64,000 nucleotides of DNA from Pseudomonas sp. CHM02 (lineage in GTDB: Bacteria; Pseudomonadota; Gammaproteobacteria; Pseudomonadales; Pseudomonadaceae). Under the pieces are notes generated by a model. The model ran no database searches and had not been told where the DNA came from. It saw nothing but the letters and a program-made list of their open reading frames with translations. The translations under genes and the position numbers were made by a program. This document shows positions 42,391 through 50,553 of this stretch, in pieces (positions within the stretch are counted from its first letter, which is position 1; the number at the start of each line of letters is the position of its first letter). Location: contig NZ_JFCA01000033.1 of assembly GCF_000612585.1 (NCBI RefSeq), forward strand, positions 1 through 64,000, given 5' to 3'.

Positions 42391-42480
42391 CAAGTTCCTG
42401 GAATATCTGCCGGGCTGGTAATCGTTGGCATCGTCGGCCAAGCTTCACCCATCTTCGATTCACACTACGGAGCATTCGCC

Positions 42481-42861
42481 ATGCGCTGGTCGTTTTTTGC
42501 CCTTCTCGGCCTGATGAGCTTGTCTGCCGCTGCGCCGCAGGCTGTCGCCGCAGAAGACTATGCGGTGCTGATCATTTCCCGGGAACGCCTGGAAGTGCCG
42601 ACCAACTGCGAAATCGGCTTGTACCTGAATGACCAGCTGGCAGGCCGGCTGTTCCAGGAACAGGCCACCTCGTTCAACCTGCCGGCGGGCAACCTGTCCT
42701 TGCGCCTGAAACTGCTGCCGGGCCAATCCCCAGGCTGCCTGCCGGGGATGCTGGCACCGCCGGCACAGAACATCACGCTCAAGGTCGGTGATGTGCGCAA
42801 ACTGCGTATCGCCCAGGGCCCGGACGGCATGTACCTCAAACCCGCCGCGTTGGAATATTAA
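42481..42861 (+). CDS. Secreted protein of the copper cluster (126 aa)
   Basis: A signal peptide (MRWSFFALLGLMSLSAAAPQ, then AVAA) precedes a mature domain of about 100 residues with two cysteines (CEIGLYLNDQLAGRLF and GCLPGM) that could form a disulphide. GGAG precedes the ATG at 42481. It lies between copZ and copA, so a periplasmic role in copper handling is possible, but no copper-binding motif (Met-rich, Cys pair) is visible. Family unknown to me. Confidence 0.6.
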   Translation: MRWSFFALLGLMSLSAAAPQAVAAEDYAVLIISRERLEVPTNCEIGLYLNDQLAGRLFQEQATSFNLPAGNLSLRLKLLPGQSPGCLPGMLAPPAQNITLKVGDVRKLRIAQGPDGMYLKPAALEY

Positions 42862-42867
42862 AGGCGC

Positions 42868-42898
42868 TTGACCTTCCCCACAGGTCAAGGTTGATCCT
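42868..42898 (+). promoter_or_regulatory. CueR-type promoter of copA
   Basis: TTGACC (-35) is followed by TTCCCCACAGGTCAAGGTT and then GATCCT. It matches the 19-base-spaced, dyad-containing CueR promoter in layout. It lies 30 bases before the copA ATG. Confidence 0.8.
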
Positions 42899-42927
42899 AC
42901 GGGCAACTTCTCCTGGAGGACTGCCCC

Positions 42928-45129
42928 ATGAATGGATCCACCACCTTTGACCTGCCCATCAGCGGCATGACCTGCGCCAGCTGTGCCGGCCGGGTCGAGC
43001 GCGCACTGGGCAAGGTGCCGGGGGTGCAAAGCGTCAGCGTCAATCTGGCCAACGAGCGCGCCCACGTTGAAGTGCTGGGCCAGATGGACCCCGGCGTGCT
43101 GATCGCCGCGGTCGATAAAGCTGGCTATACCGCCACCCTGCCCCAAAGCGAAACCGCTACCGACGCCAACCAGGCCCAACGCCTGCACCGTGAGCGATGG
43201 GCGCTGCTGCTGGCGATTCTACTGGCATTGCCGTTGGTGCTGCCGATGCTGGTGGAACCCTTCGGCCTGCATTGGATGCTGCCCGCCTGGGCCCAATTCG
43301 CGCTGGCCACCCCCGTGCAGTTCATCTTCGGCGCACGCTTCTATATCGCCGCCTGGAAAGCCGTGCGTGCAGGCGCAGGCAATATGGACCTGCTGGTGGC
43401 CATCGGCACGAGTGCCGGTTATGGCCTGAGCCTCTATGAATGGCTGACGGCTCACCCAGGCATGGCGCCGCACCTGTATTTCGAAGCCTCGGCGGTGGTG
43501 ATCGCGCTGGTGCTGCTGGGCAAATACCTGGAGAGCCGCGCCAAGCGCCAGACCGCCAGCGCCATCCGCGCCCTGGAAGCGCTGCGCCCAGAACGGGCGA
43601 TTCGAGTACTTGACGGTCGTGAAGAAGACATCGCCATCAGCGCCCTCAGGCTCAATGACCTGGTGCTAGTGAAACCCGGCGAACGCTTCCCGGTGGACGG
43701 TGAGGTGGTGGACGGCCAAAGCCATGCCGACGAAGCCTTGATCAGCGGCGAAAGCCTGCCGGTGCCGAAACAGCCTAGCGATAAAGTCACCGGCGGCGCC
43801 ATCAACGGCGAAGGCCGTCTGCTGGTACGCACCCTGGCGCTCGGCGCCGAAAGCGTGCTGGCGCGGATCATCCGCCTGGTGGAAGACGCCCAGGCCGCCA
43901 AGGCGCCTATCCAGAAACTGGTGGACAAAGTCAGCCAGGTTTTCGTCCCGGCCGTGCTGGTGCTGGCGCTTGTCACGCTGGTGGGCTGGTGGCTGTATGG
44001 CGCGTCCCTGGAGACCGCGATCATCAATGCCGTCGCCGTGCTGGTGATCGCCTGCCCCTGCGCTTTGGGCCTGGCCACGCCGACCGCGATCATGGCGGGT
44101 ACGGGCGTCGCCGCGCGCCATGGCATCCTGATCAAGGACGCCGAAGCCCTGGAGCGTGCCCATGCCGTGAGCGCCGTGGTCTTCGACAAGACCGGTACCC
44201 TCACCTCCGGCGCGCCGAAAATTGCCCACCTGGCGGCAGTGGATGGCGACGAAGCCTTACTGCTGCAGCAAGCCGGTGCACTGCAACGCGGCAGCGAGCA
44301 CCCGTTGGCCAAGGCCGTGCTGGAAGCCTGTCACGAACAAGGGTTGACCGTGGCCGATGTGACGGCCAGCCAATCGCTGACCGGGCGCGGTATCGCCGGC
44401 ACGCTGGATGGCCGGCCATTGGCATTGGGCAACCGTCGCTTGCTGGAAGAAAGCGGCTTGAGCGCCGGCGACCTCGGCGACTCGGCCACCGCCTGGGAGG
44501 CCGAGGGCCGCACATTGTCCTGGCTGATCGAACAAGGGGCGCAACCGCGGGTGCTGGGGCTGTTCGCCTTTGGCGACACCCTCAAGCCCGGTGCGCTGGA
44601 GGCGGTGGAGCAACTCAAGGCCCAGCACATCAGCAGCCATTTGCTCACCGGCGATAATCGAGGCAGCGCCCGAGTGGTCGCGCAAGCCCTGGGCATCGAC
44701 GATGTGCACGCCGAAGTGCTACCCGCCGACAAGGCCGCCACCGTCGCCGAGCTGAAAAAAGCCGGTGTGGTGGCGATGGTCGGCGACGGCATCAACGACG
44801 CCCCGGCCCTGGCCGCCGCCGATATCGGCATCGCCATGGGCGGTGGCACCGACGTGGCCATGCACGCAGCCGGCATCACCCTGATGCGCGGCGACCCGCG
44901 CCTGGTGCCGGCGGCCCTGGAGATCAGCCGCAAGACCTACGCAAAAATCCGCCAGAACCTGTTCTGGGCGTTTGTGTATAACTTGATCGGCATTCCGCTG
45001 GCGGCGTTCGGCCTGCTCAACCCGGTGCTGGCGGGCGCGGCGATGGCATTGTCCAGTGTCAGCGTGGTGAGCAATGCCTTACTGTTGAAGGCGTGGAAGC
45101 CTGAGAACCTGGAGGATCAACGCCCATGA
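42928..45129 (+). CDS. copA: Cu(I)-exporting P1B-type ATPase CopA (733 aa)
   Basis: One N-terminal metal-binding domain (GMTCASC, about 12-18), membrane helices, the transmembrane CPC motif in ACPCALGLATP (about 375-377), the phosphorylation site DKTGTLT (about 420), an HP motif in SEHPLAKA, and the hinge GDGINDAPAL (about 617). Pumps cytoplasmic Cu(I) to the periplasm. It is preceded by a CueR-type promoter and shares a four-base overlap with cueR, so the sensor is made with the pump. A single metal-binding domain is a little shorter than the two-domain E. coli protein. Confidence 0.97.
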   Translation: MNGSTTFDLPISGMTCASCAGRVERALGKVPGVQSVSVNLANERAHVEVLGQMDPGVLIAAVDKAGYTATLPQSETATDANQAQRLHRERWALLLAILLALPLVLPMLVEPFGLHWMLPAWAQFALATPVQFIFGARFYIAAWKAVRAGAGNMDLLVAIGTSAGYGLSLYEWLTAHPGMAPHLYFEASAVVIALVLLGKYLESRAKRQTASAIRALEALRPERAIRVLDGREEDIAISALRLNDLVLVKPGERFPVDGEVVDGQSHADEALISGESLPVPKQPSDKVTGGAINGEGRLLVRTLALGAESVLARIIRLVEDAQAAKAPIQKLVDKVSQVFVPAVLVLALVTLVGWWLYGASLETAIINAVAVLVIACPCALGLATPTAIMAGTGVAARHGILIKDAEALERAHAVSAVVFDKTGTLTSGAPKIAHLAAVDGDEALLLQQAGALQRGSEHPLAKAVLEACHEQGLTVADVTASQSLTGRGIAGTLDGRPLALGNRRLLEESGLSAGDLGDSATAWEAEGRTLSWLIEQGAQPRVLGLFAFGDTLKPGALEAVEQLKAQHISSHLLTGDNRGSARVVAQALGIDDVHAEVLPADKAATVAELKKAGVVAMVGDGINDAPALAAADIGIAMGGGTDVAMHAAGITLMRGDPRLVPAALEISRKTYAKIRQNLFWAFVYNLIGIPLAAFGLLNPVLAGAAMALSSVSVVSNALLLKAWKPENLEDQRP

Positions 45130-45527
45130 ACATCGGCCAAGCCGCACGCCAGAGCGGGCTCAGCGCCAAGATGATTCGCTACTACGAATCCATCGGCCTG
45201 CTCAAGGCCGCCCACCGCACTGACAGTGGCTATCGCGTGTATGGCAGTGACGACTTGCACACGCTGGCGTTCATCAAACGCTCGCGGGACCTGGGGTTTT
45301 CATTGGAAGAGGTCGGCAAGCTGCTGACCCTTTGGCAGGACCGGCAACGGGCCAGCGCCGATGTGAAGGCATTGGCACGCCAGCATATCGATGAGCTGAA
45401 CCAGAAGATTCTGGAGCTGGGACAACTGCGCGATACCTTGCAGGACCTGGTGGAGCACTGCCAGGGCGATCATCGGCCGGATTGTCCGATTCTCAAGGAG
45501 TTGGCGTCCGGTAGCTGTTGCGCCTGA
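45126..45527 (+). CDS. cueR: Copper-responsive MerR regulator CueR (133 aa)
   Basis: MerR-type HTH (MNIGQAARQSGLSAKMIRYY, then YESIGLLKAAHRTDSGYR), a dimerisation helix, and the Cu(I)-binding loop with cysteines at 112 and 120 (CQGDHRPDC), the same positions as in E. coli CueR. It distorts the long-spaced promoter to activate copA and copZ when Cu(I) binds. The ATG overlaps the copA stop (ATGA). Confidence 0.95.
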   Translation: MNIGQAARQSGLSAKMIRYYESIGLLKAAHRTDSGYRVYGSDDLHTLAFIKRSRDLGFSLEEVGKLLTLWQDRQRASADVKALARQHIDELNQKILELGQLRDTLQDLVEHCQGDHRPDCPILKELASGSCCA

Positions 45528-45563
45528 AGGCGAAAACGCGATATCCGATCGAGCCTGAATTTA

Positions 45564-45610
45564 TTGTGGTGAGCGGGCTTGCCCGCGCGGGGCAAGCCCG
45601 CTCACCACAA
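45564..45610. repeat. REP palindrome between convergent genes
   Basis: Two 21-base arms (core GTGAGCGGGCTTGCCC and its complement) around GCGCG. A third REP type in this window; it may end both the copper operon and the RIO kinase transcript. Confidence 0.9.
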
Positions 45611-45631
45611 AAGCCAGCTCATACTGAATCG

Positions 45632-46531
45632 TTATTGCATCCACGGCGGCGGCGGTGGCTCGTCCGGTACCTTGCTCGGTGGCGCATCATCCGCCGCCCG
45701 AATCGCCTGGCGGCGCTCTTCATCCAGCCGTGCGGCTTCGATCTCGCGGATCACACCGCCGACATCCGCCAGCTCTTCCGGCTCGTCGAACTCGCCGGTC
45801 AATACGCTGGCCGGGTGCAAGGTGCCGGCTTCGTACAGGGCCCACATTTCCTTGGCGTACTTGGTCTTCTTCAACTCCGGGGCAAAGCGCCCGAAGTAGG
45901 AAGCCATGTTGCCCACATCCCGTTCCAGCATGCTGAACGCGTGGTTATTGCCCGCCGCATCGACCGCCTGGGGCAGGTCGATGATCACCGGGCCCGTTGG
46001 CGTGAGCAGCACGTTGAACTCGGACAAGTCACCGTGCACCAGGCCGGTACACAGCATCAGCACGATCTGGGAAATCAGGAAGGCGTGGTATTCACGCGCC
46101 TGGTCCGGCTCCAGCACCACGTCGTTCAGACGGGGTGCCGCATCGCCGTACTCGTCGGCCACCAGTTCCATCAGCAGCACGCCCTCAAGGAAGTCGAACG
46201 GCTGGGGCACGCGAACGCCCGCACCGGCCAGGCGGAACAACGCCGCCACTTCGGCGTTCTGCCAGGCATCTTCGGTTTCTTTCTTGCCGAACTTGGAGCC
46301 CTTGGCCATGGCCCGGGCCTGCCGGCTGTTACGGACCTTACGGCCTTCCTGGTATTCGGACGCTTGACGAAAACTTCGTTTGTTCGCCTCCTTGTAAACC
46401 TTGGCGCAACGCAATTCGTTGCCGCAGCGCACCACATAAACAGCTGCTTCTTTACCACTCATGAGTGGGCGCAGCACTTCGTCGACCAGACCGTCTTCGA
46501 TCAGGGGTTCAATGCGTTTAGGAGTCTTCAT
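45632..46531 (-). CDS. RIO1-type serine protein kinase (299 aa)
   Basis: RIO kinase domain: ATP-binding region SGKEAAVYVVRCGNELRCAK (GKEAAVY replaces the usual Gly loop), catalytic loop VHGDLSEFNVLL (HGDLSxxN) and metal site VIIDLPQAVD (D in IDLPQ). The N-terminus (MKTPKRIEPLIEDGLVDEVL) and C-terminal Pro-rich tail (PPSKVPDEPPPPPW) are typical of the Pseudomonas homologues. It phosphorylates itself and unknown proteins in the cytoplasm. A REP separates it from cueR. Confidence 0.93.
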   Translation of the reverse strand: MKTPKRIEPLIEDGLVDEVLRPLMSGKEAAVYVVRCGNELRCAKVYKEANKRSFRQASEYQEGRKVRNSRQARAMAKGSKFGKKETEDAWQNAEVAALFRLAGAGVRVPQPFDFLEGVLLMELVADEYGDAAPRLNDVVLEPDQAREYHAFLISQIVLMLCTGLVHGDLSEFNVLLTPTGPVIIDLPQAVDAAGNNHAFSMLERDVGNMASYFGRFAPELKKTKYAKEMWALYEAGTLHPASVLTGEFDEPEELADVGGVIREIEAARLDEERRQAIRAADDAPPSKVPDEPPPPPWMQ

Positions 46532-46665
46532 CAGCTTTTATTGTGGGTCCTTTATTACCAAATACGCGTATGGCACTCGTTATACGGCAATCGGCTCGCC
46601 GGTGGGAGAGGCTACCGACCTCTGACCACTCAAGAATGCATCCAATATGCCAATTTGCGGCGCAA

Positions 46666-47943
46666 TCAACGTTCAATGATCGCCGTAACACCTTGGCCAC
46701 CGGCAGCGCAGATCGAAATCAGGCCACGGCCCTTGCCCGCCGCATCCAGCAATTTGGCCAGATTGGCGACGATACGCCCGCCGGTGGCAGCGAACGGGTG
46801 CCCGGCCGCCAGGGAGCTGCCCTTCACATTGAGCCGGCTGCGGTCGATCGACCCCAACGGTGCATCCAGCCCGAGGCGCGTCTTGCAGTAGTCCGCATCC
46901 TCCCAGGCCTTGAGCGTGCACAAAACCTGGGCAGCGAACGCTTCGTGGATCTCGTAGTAATCGAAGTCCTGCAGCGTCAGACCATTCCTCGCCAGCAAGC
47001 GCGGTACCGCGTACGCCGGCGCCATCAGCAGGCCTTCGGCGCCGTTGACGAAGTCCACCGCCGCCGCTTCACCATCGCGCAAATACGCGAGGATCGGCAA
47101 GCCACGTTCCTGGGCCCAGGCCTCACTGCCGAGCAGTACCAGGGACGCGCCATCCGTGAGCGGCGTGGAGTTGCCGGCGGTGAGCGTGCCCTTTTCGCTG
47201 CGCTCGAAGGCGGGCTTGAGCGCGGCGAGTTTTTCCAGGGTCAGGTCGGGACGCAGGTTGTTATCGCGGGTCAGACCCAGGAACGGCGTGAGCAAATCGT
47301 TGTGCCAGCCTTCGGCGTAGGCAGCCGCCATTTTCTGGTGGCTTTCCAGGGCCAACTGGTCCTGCTCGGCGCGAGGAATCTGCCAGGTCTGCGCCATCAA
47401 TTCGCAGTGCTGGCCCATGGACAACCCCGTACGTGGCTCGCCGTTGCGCGGTAACTCCGGCTTGAGGTGGTGAGGACGAAGTTGTAACAGGAGTTTTAAT
47501 TTATCCGCCATGGACTTGCTGCGGTTGGCTTGCAGCAGGATCTTGCGCAGGCCTTCATTCACCCCGATAGGGGCGTCGGAGGTGGTGTCCACCCCTCCGG
47601 CAATCCCGCATTCGATCTGCCCCAGGGCGATCTTGTTGGCCACCAGCAACGCGGCTTCCAGGCCGGTACCGCACGCCTGTTGGATGTCATAGGCCGGGGT
47701 TTGCGGCGACAGGCGCGAACCCAGCACGCATTCACGGGTGAGGTTGAAGTCGCGCGAATGCTTGAGCACCGCACCGGCCGCCACTTCGCCCATGCGCAGG
47801 CCGTGCAGGTTGTAGCGTTCGATCAGGCCTTCCAGCGCGGCGGTCAGCATCGCCTGGTTGCTTGCCGTGGCGTAGGGGCCATTGGAGCGGGCGAAAGGAA
47901 TGCGGTTACCGCCAATGATCGCTACACGGCGCAATTGAGTCAT
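46666..47943 (-). CDS. Acetyl-CoA acetyltransferase/thiolase (425 aa)
   Basis: The thiolase Cys (DIQQACGTGLEAALLVANKI; nucleophile in ACG), the C-terminal GHPFAATGGRI (His) and CAAGGQGVTAII (second Cys) are all present. The length (425) and start (MTQLRRVAIIGGNRIPFARS) match FadI-type 3-ketoacyl-CoA thiolases. It would release acetyl-CoA in beta-oxidation or condense two acyl-CoAs. Divergent from a FabG-type reductase and a MaoC-type hydratase, with which it probably forms a fatty-acyl module. Confidence 0.92.
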   Translation of the reverse strand: MTQLRRVAIIGGNRIPFARSNGPYATASNQAMLTAALEGLIERYNLHGLRMGEVAAGAVLKHSRDFNLTRECVLGSRLSPQTPAYDIQQACGTGLEAALLVANKIALGQIECGIAGGVDTTSDAPIGVNEGLRKILLQANRSKSMADKLKLLLQLRPHHLKPELPRNGEPRTGLSMGQHCELMAQTWQIPRAEQDQLALESHQKMAAAYAEGWHNDLLTPFLGLTRDNNLRPDLTLEKLAALKPAFERSEKGTLTAGNSTPLTDGASLVLLGSEAWAQERGLPILAYLRDGEAAAVDFVNGAEGLLMAPAYAVPRLLARNGLTLQDFDYYEIHEAFAAQVLCTLKAWEDADYCKTRLGLDAPLGSIDRSRLNVKGSSLAAGHPFAATGGRIVANLAKLLDAAGKGRGLISICAAGGQGVTAIIER

Positions 47944-48057
47944 GGAAAGCTCCCTGATGGTTGTGGGTGGAATCACCAAGCCTAGCCTAGGCTCAATCGA
48001 ACGACTGCCACCCCGGGGTGGTCAACCCTTTGAACCCCAGCCTTCGGAGAGCGTTCC

Positions 48058-49401
48058 ATGTCTGACCGTTATATCGACTTCGCCAACTCAAGCCTCGGCC
48101 ATCGCCTGGTCGCCGCCATTGGCCTGCCGTCACCGGTACGCCTGGAACGCTGGCAGGCCGGGCGCCTGCGCCCGGTGGAAGGTGCGTTGCTACTCGGTGG
48201 TGGTGCGCTGGCAGCTCGCGTGCAGGCGTTTGCCAATCGGCTCACCGACGCCATCTACACCTACGGCACCGAGACCTCGACGTGGATTCCCGGCCACGGT
48301 CCCAAGCTCAAGGCCGTCGTGTTCGACGCCAGCGACTTGCAGCACACCGACCAACTCAAACAGCTGCGCGAATTCTTCCAGCCGCTGCTGAAAAACCTCG
48401 ATAACAGCGCGCACCTGGTGATCCTCGGGCGTGCACCGGAAAGCCTCAGCGATCCTTTCGCCGCCAGCGCCCAGCGCGCCCTGGAGGGTTTCAGCCGCTC
48501 GCTGGCCAAAGAGCTGCGCAACGGCGGCGTGTTGCAATTGCTCTACGTCAGCGACGGGGCCGAAGAGCAACTGGAGGGCGCGCTGCGCTTCTTCCTTTCA
48601 CCGAAAAGCGCGTATATCTCCGGGCAGGTGATTCGTCTGGAACCCTGCGCCACGCCGGTCGAAGACTGGACGCGCCCACTGGCCGGACGCAAGGCGCTGG
48701 TCACCGGTGCCGCCCGAGGCATTGGTGCCTCCATCGCTGAAACCCTGGCCCGCGACGGCGCCGAGGTGATCCTGCTCGACGTGCCCCAAGCCAGGGCCGA
48801 CCTCGAAGCCCTGGCCGCGCGCCTGGGGGCACGCACTGTCGCGCTGGATATCTGTGCTGAAGACGCGGCCCGCCAATTGATCGAGCACCTGCCCGATGGC
48901 CTCGACATCCTGGTGCACAACGCCGGTATTACCCGCGACAAAACCCTGGCGAACATGACCCCGGAATACTGGGACGCGGTGCTGGCGGTCAACCTCAATG
49001 CGCCGCAGGTACTGACCAAGGCGCTGCTCGACAGCGGCACCCTGCACGACAACGCCCGCGTGGTACTGCTGGCGTCGATCAGCGGCATTGCCGGCAATCG
49101 TGGGCAAACCAACTATGCCGCAAGCAAGGCAGGGTTGATTGGCCTGGCGCAGGCCTGGGCCCCGCTGCTCAAGGCGCGTGGCATCAGTATCAACGCGGTA
49201 GCACCCGGTTTTATCGAAACCCAGATGACCGCGCATATTCCGTTCGCCTTGCGTGAAGCCGGGCGGCGCATGAGTTCGTTGGGCCAGGGCGGCCTGCCAC
49301 AGGACGTCGCCGAAGCGGTGGCGTGGTTGGGCCAACCGGGTTCCGGTGCGGTCAGTGGGCAAGCGCTGCGGGTATGTGGGCAAAGTCTCTTGGGAGCGTA
49401 A
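48058..49401 (+). CDS. Large 3-oxoacyl-(ACP/CoA) reductase, FabG4 type (447 aa)
   Basis: The C-terminal half is a short-chain dehydrogenase: TGAARGIGAS nucleotide site, DILVHNAGITRD, Ser in VVLLASISGIAGN and YAASKAG (Tyr-x3-Lys). The N-terminal 200 residues are a flavodoxin-like extension (degenerate nucleotide-binding fold) that distinguishes high-molecular-weight FabG4 from ordinary 245-aa FabG. It reduces 3-ketoacyl-CoA or -ACP with NAD(P)H. A MaoC-type gene follows two bases later, and a thiolase gene is divergent upstream. Confidence 0.92.
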   Translation: MSDRYIDFANSSLGHRLVAAIGLPSPVRLERWQAGRLRPVEGALLLGGGALAARVQAFANRLTDAIYTYGTETSTWIPGHGPKLKAVVFDASDLQHTDQLKQLREFFQPLLKNLDNSAHLVILGRAPESLSDPFAASAQRALEGFSRSLAKELRNGGVLQLLYVSDGAEEQLEGALRFFLSPKSAYISGQVIRLEPCATPVEDWTRPLAGRKALVTGAARGIGASIAETLARDGAEVILLDVPQARADLEALAARLGARTVALDICAEDAARQLIEHLPDGLDILVHNAGITRDKTLANMTPEYWDAVLAVNLNAPQVLTKALLDSGTLHDNARVVLLASISGIAGNRGQTNYAASKAGLIGLAQAWAPLLKARGISINAVAPGFIETQMTAHIPFALREAGRRMSSLGQGGLPQDVAEAVAWLGQPGSGAVSGQALRVCGQSLLGA

Positions 49402-49403
49402 GC

Positions 49404-50252
49404 ATGCAATGGAAAACCTTAGGCAATACGCCGTTCCTGCCGCCGCTGTATTGGCGTGCGGCGCTCAAGCGCAAGATCACCGGCAGCACCCTGCCCGAAC
49501 AAGGGTTGCGCTGCCGGGTAAGTATCAACCCCAGGCAGGTGGCGGCGTATCGCAAGGTCTGCGGTTTTGCCGACAGCCCGATCCTGCCGGCGACTTATCC
49601 GCATATCCTGGCGTTCGGCCTGCAGATGCAGTTGCTCACCGATAAACGTTTTCCCTTTCCGCTGCTGGGGCTGATTCACCTTAGTAACCGCATCCGCATC
49701 CATCGTCCGATGGGGGGTGTCAGCGAGCTGTCCATCGGCGTGCACGCGCAGAACCTCGAGCCCCATCCCAAAGGTGCGACCTTCGATCTGTTGACCACCG
49801 TGGAAGATTCCCTCGGCCTGCTGTGGGAAGCCGAGAGCCGCATGCTGTGCCGGGGTGTGAAACTGGAAGGTGAGGCAAAAGATGACGTGCAACCTTCCCC
49901 CACCCTGGTCAGCGAACTGTCCCGTTGGAAGGCGCCCGCCGATATAGGCAGGCGTTATGCGCGGGTCTCCGGCGACTACAACCCGATCCACCTCAGCGCC
50001 CTGACCGCCAAGCTGTTCGGCTTCCCCCAGGCCATCGCCCACGGGCTGTGGAACAAGGCGCACACCCTCGCCGCCCTTGGCGAACACCTGCCCAGCGCCA
50101 ATATCGAGATAAGCGTCGAGTTCAGGAAACCCGTGCGCCTGCCCAGTGAAGTGACGTTATTGGCCAGCGCCGCCGGTTCCAGCGGTGAGTTGTGGCTCAA
50201 AGGCGCAGGCGATATTGAACATATGGTAGGCAAGTGGCAGCCGCTCGCCTGA
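49404..50252 (+). CDS. MaoC-type (R)-specific acyl dehydratase (282 aa)
   Basis: The hot-dog hydratase signature YARVSGDYNPIHLSALTAKL followed by FGFPQAIAHGLW lies in the C-terminal third (catalytic Asp and His in DYNPIH). The first half is a degenerate hot-dog, as in the double hot-dog hydratases. The ATG at 49404 is two bases after the FabG4 stop, so translation is coupled. With the neighbouring reductase and thiolase it completes a set for 3-hydroxyacyl interconversion. A terminator follows at 50293. Confidence 0.9.
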   Translation: MQWKTLGNTPFLPPLYWRAALKRKITGSTLPEQGLRCRVSINPRQVAAYRKVCGFADSPILPATYPHILAFGLQMQLLTDKRFPFPLLGLIHLSNRIRIHRPMGGVSELSIGVHAQNLEPHPKGATFDLLTTVEDSLGLLWEAESRMLCRGVKLEGEAKDDVQPSPTLVSELSRWKAPADIGRRYARVSGDYNPIHLSALTAKLFGFPQAIAHGLWNKAHTLAALGEHLPSANIEISVEFRKPVRLPSEVTLLASAAGSSGELWLKGAGDIEHMVGKWQPLA

Positions 50253-50292
50253 AACATACTGATTAATTGTATATATACACCCTAAGTTATAG

Positions 50293-50317
50293 CGGACTTT
50301 TCAGCGTCCGATTTTTT
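50293..50317 (+). terminator. Intrinsic terminator of the FabG4-MaoC operon
   Basis: CGGAC pairs with GTCCG around an eight-base loop, followed by ATTTTTT. Confidence 0.75.
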
Positions 50318-50553
50318 ATTCAACCTATTGATTTGTATAATATATACATCTTGATACATCCCTTCCCTACATCCTTGGTATTAGTCGCTTAGCCGATTCA
50401 CCGCGGCCGTATATAAATCGTTAATACCAAGTAGAGCATTGAGAGAAAGCACCGCCGGGGCTGTTATAGCCACACGGACAAACGTATCGCTAACCCAAGA
50501 AATAGTGAGCGTTTGAAAACAACCAAGGTTGTACAGGTGCAAGGAACTCAATC
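50318..50553. promoter_or_regulatory. AT-rich promoter region of the surface lipoprotein gene
   Basis: AT-rich, with TTTGTATAATATATACAT near 50330-50350 containing a good TATAAT-type -10. No other feature is seen. Confidence 0.4.
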
